NCBI GenBank assembly: GCA_007117235.1
Contig: SKGY01000046.1
Coordinates: 1-5,627 of the forward strand
Reading direction: 5' to 3'
Origin: Balneolaceae bacterium
Lineage (GTDB): Bacteria; Bacteroidota; Rhodothermia; Balneolales; Balneolaceae
Length of the DNA stretch: 5,627 nucleotides
The notes under the pieces are model-generated. The model was given only the letters and a program-made list of their open reading frames with translations. It made no database searches and was not told where the DNA came from. Position 1 is the first letter of the stretch; every line of letters begins with the position of its first letter. The position numbers and the translations under genes are program-made. Shown here in pieces: positions 1-5,627 of the stretch.

Positions 1-472
1 AAACCATTTCAGCCTGATCAACGATAAATTGGTTTACTTCTCTGAATACCATTCTTCCCTGCTCTAATATATCAGCGAGCTCTTTGGGTGTTGCCACTAA
101 AATTACCGGTCCGGCAGAAATAGTTTTTAGTGACTCTTTTGGATCATTCTCATCGGTAATGCAGGCACTCTCTATAGCAGAATGGTATCCAATTGCCCAA
201 ATCCATTCATCAAGCTTTTTGGCTCTCTCTTTATTTCCGGCAATAATAATTGCCCGAGTGCCTTGTCTTCGGTTAGATTTAGATATTGAATTGAGCAATG
301 AGATCAAATAACCTACTTCAGGTTTTTTATCAACCGAAGTATTAATTACTAAATCTGAACCTTCTTGAACGGCCTTAAATATTTTCTTTTGTAGTGGTGA
401 AGGGCTTTCAATTTTAGTGTCTTGTAACCCTTTCAAAATATCGGAACTTAGTCGAAACTGATTAAACGACAA
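1..472 (-). CDS. RhlE-like DEAD-box helicase homologue with degenerate ATPase motifs (partial, N-terminal 157 aa)
   Basis: This is the N-terminal RecA-like domain of a DEAD-box RNA helicase homologue, truncated by the window edge; a second RecA domain would lie outside. The N-terminus (MSFNQFRLSSDILKGL) aligns without gaps to RhlE as I recall it. It keeps the Q motif (Phe3, Pro24, Gln28), the EGxDLVI strand before motif I (37-43), and motif Ib (VATP, 126-129). The catalytic motifs are altered. Where RhlE has AQTGTGKT there is TSVDKKPE (45-52), motif Ia PTREL is replaced by GNKER (79-83), and the DEAD box is DQAE (152-155). ATP hydrolysis therefore looks unlikely. The start is TTG at 472-470: an in-frame TAA lies five codons upstream, AGAGG sits 7 nt before the TTG, and the first in-frame ATG is far downstream at residue 141. 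The frame is open for all 157 codons, arguing against a decayed pseudogene. It lies 106 bp downstream of the CPBP gene on the same strand. The fold assignment is fairly sure; the function is unknown. Confidence 0.8.
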   Translation of the reverse strand, partial: MSFNQFRLSSDILKGLQDTKIESPSPLQKKIFKAVQEGSDLVINTSVDKKPEVGYLISLLNSISKSNRRQGTRAIIIAGNKERAKKLDEWIWAIGYHSAIESACITDENDPKESLKTISAGPVILVATPKELADILEQGRMVFREVNQFIVDQAEMV

Positions 473-479
473 TTTGTTA

Positions 480-484
480 CCTCT
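480..484 (-). promoter_or_regulatory. Shine-Dalgarno AGAGG supporting a TTG start
   Basis: AGAGG on the minus strand stands 7 nt before the TTG at 472-470. It is the best ribosome-binding site in the window and decides the start of the RhlE-like protein, because no in-frame ATG exists near the N-terminus. Confidence 0.65.
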
Positions 485-516
485 TTAATTTTAAATCATA
501 ATTTCAATTATCAAGT

Positions 517-542
517 AGCCTGATTATAAAGTGAATCAGGCT
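517..542 (-). promoter_or_regulatory. Perfect 9-bp hairpin in the gap between the CPBP protease and the RhlE-like gene
   Basis: The arms AGCCTGATT (517-525) and AATCAGGCT (534-542) are exactly complementary around an 8-nt loop. No T-tract follows on either strand, so it is not a canonical intrinsic terminator. On the minus strand it lies 45 nt before the TTG start of the RhlE-like gene and about 37 nt after the CPBP stop codon. An 8-bp palindrome TCGGCCGA (542-549) abuts it. The remaining gap (473-516) is AT-rich, includes the inverted repeat TAATTTCAATTA (499-510), and probably holds a promoter, although I cannot assign one clearly. The hairpin could be an mRNA-stabilising 3' end, an attenuator or a protein-binding site. 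Confidence 0.5.
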
Positions 543-578
543 CGGCCGAAGATAGTATATGCTAACGAATCAGTGCTG

Positions 579-1439
579 TTATTTATTAATTAGCGTGCAG
601 TAAATTTCGTTGAGTGTTAACAGTATCATCAAGCCAAGTAAACCGGCTGCGCCTGCTTCCGGACCAAAACTACCACCTGTAAAAACTTCAGGGCCGGTAG
701 TGTTAACAACCATAAACATCTCTTCAAACTGATTGCCGCTAACCGGCAATCCATAAACAGCTCCCTGAAAAAAATTCCAGGAGAGGTGCATCCCAATGGG
801 AATCGCAATACTCTTGGTTATAATATAAGGATAAGCAAAGACCAATCCAGCAATAGATATATTTAAAGTAGAAACCCAGCTGGCATTAGGGTTGCCATAG
901 TGTAAAAGACCGAAAAATGCAGACGATAAAAGCACAGCGATCAACATGGCGCCCGATTGACCCACTTTTCTGAACATGAACCCCTCTTTCAGGTTCGTAA
1001 TTAAATAACTCCGAAAATAGACCTCTTCCCAAAAGCTGACAGCGAGCATTAGTATAAAAGAGAGTGATATACCCCAAAGAAATGAGGTTTCTGTCAAACT
1101 AATTTGAAACTGTTCAATGGTTGACCAGCCCATTTGGATTTTAATGAGGACTATACTGGACATTGCAATGGCGGCCATTACAAATCCTGCTAAAAAATCA
1201 CGAAACCAAATTCTTGGATTTTTAAAACCATACTCTGAGATATCTCTTTTGTCGAGTTTTTTGGCTGCAAAAAAGATTAGAAGAATTGTTAGTATTGCAG
1301 TAGGAATTGTGAAGCCGATGTTACCACCGGTAATCAGTGAGAAAACGATTATGAATGAAAATAGTAAAGATGAAAAAATGAGAATTCTCCACCCTGATCT
1401 AAGCCGATTTTCGTAGCTATTAAAAAAAATAGTTTTCAT
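579..1439 (-). CDS. CPBP family intramembrane glutamic-type metalloprotease
   Basis: This is a 286-aa polytopic membrane protein of the CPBP (CAAX protease and bacteriocin-processing, Abi) family, related to the Rce1 prenyl-protein protease. All three conserved motifs are present: EExxxR at Glu138-Glu139-Arg143, FxxxH at Phe176-His180, and HxxxN at His218-Asn222, so it should be catalytically competent. Hydrophobic segments lie at about 18-36, 41-58, 82-101, 120-136, 163-180, 192-208 and 263-280. The cytoplasmic-looking N-terminus carries the NRLRSGWR signature (11-18) common in this subfamily, and the GPEVFTGGSFGPE stretch (249-261) before the last helix is also typical. The length is usual for the family. 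No good Shine-Dalgarno precedes the ATG. It is divergent from the SRAP-like gene and is followed on the same strand by the RhlE-like gene. The substrate is unknown; family members include prenyl-protein proteases, bacteriocin-immunity proteins and regulators, and nothing here selects among them. Confidence 0.9.
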   Translation of the reverse strand: MKTIFFNSYENRLRSGWRILIFSSLLFSFIIVFSLITGGNIGFTIPTAILTILLIFFAAKKLDKRDISEYGFKNPRIWFRDFLAGFVMAAIAMSSIVLIKIQMGWSTIEQFQISLTETSFLWGISLSFILMLAVSFWEEVYFRSYLITNLKEGFMFRKVGQSGAMLIAVLLSSAFFGLLHYGNPNASWVSTLNISIAGLVFAYPYIITKSIAIPIGMHLSWNFFQGAVYGLPVSGNQFEEMFMVVNTTGPEVFTGGSFGPEAGAAGLLGLMILLTLNEIYCTLINK

Positions 1440-1519
1440 AAGTTGAACGCTTTCAGGAGAATACTCTTTTTTAGAGTACTATTATCGATAAACATTTCAT
1501 CAATAATTACAGGTTATCC
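1440..1519. promoter_or_regulatory. Divergent intergenic region with two palindromes
   Basis: These 80 bp must carry the promoters of both the CPBP protease (leftward) and the SRAP-like gene (rightward). Two short perfect palindromic elements stand side by side: TACTCT-ttttt-AGAGTA (1462-1478) and TTATCGATAA (1482-1491). They may be operator half-sites, or the AT-rich core of overlapping promoters; TATTAT (1480-1485) could serve as a rightward -10 box. I find no convincing TTTG-type -33 box on either strand. An AGG (1511-1513) six nt before the SRAP-like ATG is a weak ribosome-binding site. Confidence 0.4.
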
Positions 1520-2128
1520 ATGTCGAAACGACTAGCATTTTATGTTGATAAAAGTGAAATAGAGAAATTGTTTAACATACAATTGAATCAAAACGCTCTG
1601 TTTGAACCGAATTATAATATAACTCCGGGACATCATATACCCGTCGTATTTTTATCAAATGAAGAGCCTGAAATTAAGAGAATTCGATGGGGAGACAAAC
1701 CGGGTAAAGTTGAAAGTGTATTTGTTGATGATCTCAGTGCTTTCGAAAATAAGAATTCGAAACGAGTAATCATCCCGATAAGTGGTTTTTATGTGTGGAA
1801 AGATGGAGTAGAAGATGGATTCCCATTTTTTGCCAGACTTACGAATAATGAACCGCTATATATTGCCGGTCTAATGTACAATGATGAATATTTTGAATTA
1901 ATTACGGTAGAGTCAAACATTCTTATTCAGCCTATGACAGAAACAATGCCTCTGATGCTGGATAAATCACAATCAAACGAATGGTTAAGTGAAAATTTAA
2001 CAGGCTCTCAAATCAAACGAGGATCTGAGAACAGACTACTAACAGATTTTTCGGTGACCAGAGTTAGTAAAAAAGTAAATGACCCTACTAACAATACAGC
2101 GCAGTTAATACAGCCAATACCTAAGTAA
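1520..2128 (+). CDS. SRAP-family (YedK/HMCES-like) protein lacking the catalytic residues
   Basis: This 202-aa protein belongs to the SOS-response-associated peptidase (SRAP) family, whose active members (bacterial YedK, human HMCES) crosslink to abasic sites in single-stranded DNA through Cys2. The family's signatures appear in order: a YNITPG block (32-37) with IPVV (40-43), RWG (56-58), RVIIPISGFYVWK (82-94, usually RCLIPADGFYEWK), AGL (116-118), TVESN (129-133), MPLML (143-147), a WL pair (155-156) and the terminal VSKKVNDPTNN...LIQP block (182-199). The expected catalytic residues are missing. Position 2 is Ser in MSKRLAFY instead of Cys in MCGR, the NARAE segment is replaced within about 65-75, the Glu of FYEW is Val92, and the His before the MP pair is Thr140. 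Arg4 is kept. It is about 20 residues shorter than YedK, mostly in the 60-80 loop. There is no alternative upstream start: the frame meets TAG at 1472-1474 with no ATG between. Fold call good; DNA-protein crosslinking activity is unlikely. Confidence 0.82.
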   Translation: MSKRLAFYVDKSEIEKLFNIQLNQNALFEPNYNITPGHHIPVVFLSNEEPEIKRIRWGDKPGKVESVFVDDLSAFENKNSKRVIIPISGFYVWKDGVEDGFPFFARLTNNEPLYIAGLMYNDEYFELITVESNILIQPMTETMPLMLDKSQSNEWLSENLTGSQIKRGSENRLLTDFSVTRVSKKVNDPTNNTAQLIQPIPK

Positions 2129-2157
2129 TTTGTCACTTTTTAGACTGGATTAATTGC

Positions 2158-2188
2158 TTTGTTAAGTCATGAAATAGTGATATTTTTA
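2158..2188 (+). promoter_or_regulatory. Bacteroidota-type promoter for secG
   Basis: TTTG (2158-2161) is followed by exactly 19 nt and then TATTTTTA (2181-2188). This fits the -33 TTTG / -7 TAnnTTTG consensus of the Bacteroidota primary sigma factor with one mismatch. It lies in the 93-bp gap after the SRAP-like gene and would start transcription near 2195, leaving a leader of about 27 nt before the secG ATG. It suggests secG need not depend on read-through from the SRAP-like gene. Confidence 0.55.
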
Positions 2189-2221
2189 AAGTTCGACTGA
2201 ATCACAGAATTTATTATTGTT

Positions 2222-2581
2222 ATGCTATACGGAATTATTATTAGTTTTATTACCCTGATCTGTATTTTACTGATCGTTGTTGTTCTACTTCAACCGGGAC
2301 AGAAAGAGGGATTGTCAGGTGGACTTGCAGCCGGTATGGCCGGTGGTGCCGCTATGGGAGCCCGAAGAACAGCTGATCTGTTGTCAAAAACAACAACAAT
2401 CCTCGCTATACTTTTTCTATCACTAAGTGTGTTAGCGAACTTTGCTATAGACAGAGGTCAGGGAACACAGAGCACGATCCAGCAGCAAGGCCTTGAAAAT
2501 GTGGACACATCTGATTTCAGAAATCCATCTCAAACCCAGCCAGCGATTCCCCAGCAACAAAACGAGGAATCCGACAACTAA
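2222..2581 (+). CDS. secG: Preprotein translocase subunit SecG
   Basis: SecG is the small accessory subunit of the SecYEG channel in the inner membrane, which assists SecA-driven export. The 119-aa protein has the family layout: a first membrane helix at about 3-23, the conserved VVLLQPGQKEGLSGGL segment (20-35) leading into a Gly/Ala-rich cytoplasmic loop (33-47), ARRTADLLSKTT (47-58), and a second membrane helix at about 57-77. A hydrophilic tail follows (78-119), rich in Gln, Ser and Asn, which makes the protein longer than the shortest SecGs. No clear Shine-Dalgarno precedes the ATG, which is consistent with Bacteroidota-like initiation. It has its own promoter-like sequence upstream and an intrinsic terminator 30 nt after its stop, so it may be a single-gene transcript. 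The identification is firm. Confidence 0.93.
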   Translation: MLYGIIISFITLICILLIVVVLLQPGQKEGLSGGLAAGMAGGAAMGARRTADLLSKTTTILAILFLSLSVLANFAIDRGQGTQSTIQQQGLENVDTSDFRNPSQTQPAIPQQQNEESDN

Positions 2582-2610
2582 AATAGTTGGATAGACTACA
2601 GTACTTTTAT

Positions 2611-2639
2611 AAGCCTCATCCTTTGGATGGGGCTTTTTT
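2611..2639 (+). terminator. secG: Intrinsic terminator after secG
   Basis: An 11-bp stem AAGCCTCATCC / GGATGGGGCTT (2611-2621 and 2625-2635), with one U-G wobble and a TTT loop, runs into a T-tract that continues to 2639. It lies 30 nt after the secG stop codon. Confidence 0.85.
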
Positions 2640-2668
2640 GTTTGTAGTGTTTGTGGAAGGAATCATCA

Positions 2669-2702
2669 ATAAAAAAGCCCAAATAACAATATTCGGGTTT
2701 TT
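2669..2702 (-). terminator. icd: Intrinsic terminator after isocitrate dehydrogenase
   Basis: Read on the minus strand, CCCGAATA pairs with TATTTGGG (2697-2690 with 2685-2678) around a 4-nt loop, followed after a C by TTTTTT (2676-2671). The G opposite T forms a wobble pair in minus-strand RNA but would be an A-C mismatch in plus-strand RNA, so the hairpin works better for the leftward icd transcript. It begins about 25 nt after the icd stop codon. The T-run on the other side (2698-2702) may give weak bidirectional function. Confidence 0.7.
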
Positions 2703-2725
2703 AAGCTCAGACTATTATTGAGTGC

Positions 2726-4957
<2,232 letters not shown>

Positions 4958-4971
4958 TTAAAGACGGTTTT

Positions 4972-5002
4972 CAGTTTTAAATTAAGCGTGTTTTATAACA
5001 AA
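4972..5002 (-). promoter_or_regulatory. icd: Possible Bacteroidota-type promoter for icd
   Basis: On the minus strand TTTG (5002-4999) is followed by 19 nt and then TAAAACTG (4979-4972). The spacing matches the TTTG-N19-TAnnTTTG consensus exactly, but the -7 box has two mismatches. It would give a leader of only about 10 nt before the icd ATG. I see no hairpin terminator in the TPR-icd gap, so read-through from the TPR operon is also possible. Confidence 0.35.
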
Positions 5003-5026
5003 GTGGATAAATAAGGTGTAGGTGTA

Positions 5027-5569
5027 TTAACCTTCGAGAAGACTTTTCACATACTCATTTTCGGGGTCCATCTTAAGGACTTGCTCATAGTATGATCTGG
5101 CTTTTTCGTCGTGTCCACCTTTCTTCATGAGATCTCCCATCAATATCCAGTTTTCGACATCGCGGGGATCTGTTCGAATTCTGTCTAATAGGTAAGTAAT
5201 GGCTTCATTCCCTTTCCCAACCATTACTTTATACAGAACTAAATTTCTGTGCGCTGCCGGTGGATTACTGAGTTCAATGGCTTTTTCAAAATCTTCACGC
5301 GCCTTCTCGGCATCATCATCGTTCAGATAAGAATAACCCCTTAGATTGTAAAGGCGTCCATTATCCTCGTCTTTTTCAATTGCTTCAGTGAACGACTTAA
5401 TGCTTGCATCCCATTGGCTTAATTTCTGCATTACTTCACCTTCAAGTGTGTATCCTTCAGCTGCATCAGGATCAATTCTCTGGAGGTCTCTGGCAGCATC
5501 TAAGCTTTTGTCCAGATCTTTCTCGTGAAGTAGTTCGTAACCTTTTTTGTGTTTTTCTTCGAAACTCAT
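5027..5569 (-). CDS. Tetratricopeptide repeat (TPR) protein
   Basis: This 180-aa soluble protein consists almost wholly of tetratricopeptide repeats, helix-turn-helix units that form protein-binding surfaces. Five units can be read: about 3-35 (the most degenerate), 36-69 (EGYTLEGEVMQ...AIEKDEDN), 70-103 (LYNLRGYSYLN...AIELSNP), 104-137 (weaker) and 138-171 (WILMGDLMKKG...VLKMDPEN). The typical Tyr/Gly/Tyr, Ala and Pro positions are visible, best in the second, third and fifth units. There is no signal peptide, membrane segment or catalytic domain, and the protein is acidic, so it is probably a cytoplasmic scaffold or adaptor; the partner is unknown. The start ATG overlaps the stop of the gene before it (ATGA), which points to translational coupling and to an operon with that gene. 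AAAAAGG lies 10 nt upstream of the ATG. The fold is sure; no specific function can be given. Confidence 0.88.
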   Translation of the reverse strand: MSFEEKHKKGYELLHEKDLDKSLDAARDLQRIDPDAAEGYTLEGEVMQKLSQWDASIKSFTEAIEKDEDNGRLYNLRGYSYLNDDDAEKAREDFEKAIELSNPPAAHRNLVLYKVMVGKGNEAITYLLDRIRTDPRDVENWILMGDLMKKGGHDEKARSYYEQVLKMDPENEYVKSLLEG

Positions 5570-5627
5570 GGTTGGTTAGCCTTTTTCTCTTTATTGGTTA
5601 TATCTTCAAATTCTGCTTCTTCAATTT
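5566..5627 (-). CDS. C-terminal end of an upstream gene overlapping the TPR gene (partial)
   Basis: Only the last 19 codons are inside the window, reading IEEAEFEDITNKEKKANQP and then TGA (5568-5566). The other two minus-strand frames close within this stretch (TAA and TGA), and the TGA forms an ATGA overlap with the TPR start, the usual arrangement of co-translated genes. The tail is charged and looks disordered. Its family cannot be recognised from this fragment. Confidence 0.55.
   Translation of the reverse strand, partial: IEEAEFEDITNKEKKANQP

Noticed and set aside
84..311. Plus-strand open frame of 75 codons
   Set aside because: It lies opposite the RhlE-like gene, whose minus-strand frame has clear homology across the whole stretch; the plus-strand product resembles nothing.
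1117..1416. Plus-strand open frame of 99 codons opposite the CPBP gene
   Set aside because: It is antisense to a gene with all three family motifs, and the product has no recognisable feature.
579..1439. CPBP protease as an abortive-infection or bacteriocin-immunity defence gene
   Set aside because: The family name Abi suggests this, but there is no toxin, bacteriocin or phage-defence gene nearby; CPBP proteases are common housekeeping membrane proteins in this group.
1520..1531. Possibility that the SRAP-like protein starts elsewhere and keeps a catalytic Cys2
   Set aside because: The upstream frame has no ATG before the TAG at 1472-1474 and encodes no Cys, and MSKRLAFY aligns directly with the usual MCGRFA start.

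Overview
This AT-rich window has the look of a chromosomal housekeeping segment from the Bacteroidota/Balneolota side of the FCB group. That placement is an inference. It rests on a good TTTG-N19-TAnnTTT promoter before secG, weak or absent Shine-Dalgarno sequences at several starts, a SecG with a Gly/Ala-rich loop and a Gln-rich tail, a monomeric-type isocitrate dehydrogenase, and a CPBP protease of the GWR...TGPE.FTGG.FGPE type. There are no mobile elements, CRISPR arrays, rRNAs or tRNAs.

Left part, minus strand: a CPBP-family membrane protease (579-1439) is followed by a partial RhlE-like DEAD-box protein running off the left edge (1-472, TTG start). About 106 bp carrying a perfect 9-bp hairpin separate them. 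Diverging from the protease, on the plus strand, are a SRAP-family (YedK/HMCES-like) protein (1520-2128) and secG (2222-2581). The 80-bp divergent gap holds two short palindromes, and secG has its own promoter and terminator.

Right part, minus strand: an upstream gene of which only the C-terminus is visible overlaps a TPR protein (5027-5569) by 4 nt (ATGA). The complete NADP-dependent monomeric isocitrate dehydrogenase (2726-4954) lies 72 bp downstream and converges on secG across two facing terminators.

The most interesting content is a pair of apparent pseudoenzymes. The RhlE-like protein keeps the Q motif and the TP motif but has lost the Walker A P-loop, and its DEAD box reads DQAE. The SRAP-like protein keeps the fold signatures from end to end but lacks Cys2 and the Asn/Arg, Glu and His catalytic residues. 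Both have intact, well-formed reading frames, so they look like retained proteins with altered function, not decaying genes. The remaining genes (secG, icd, CPBP, TPR) are ordinary. I see no evidence that the window encodes one integrated new system.
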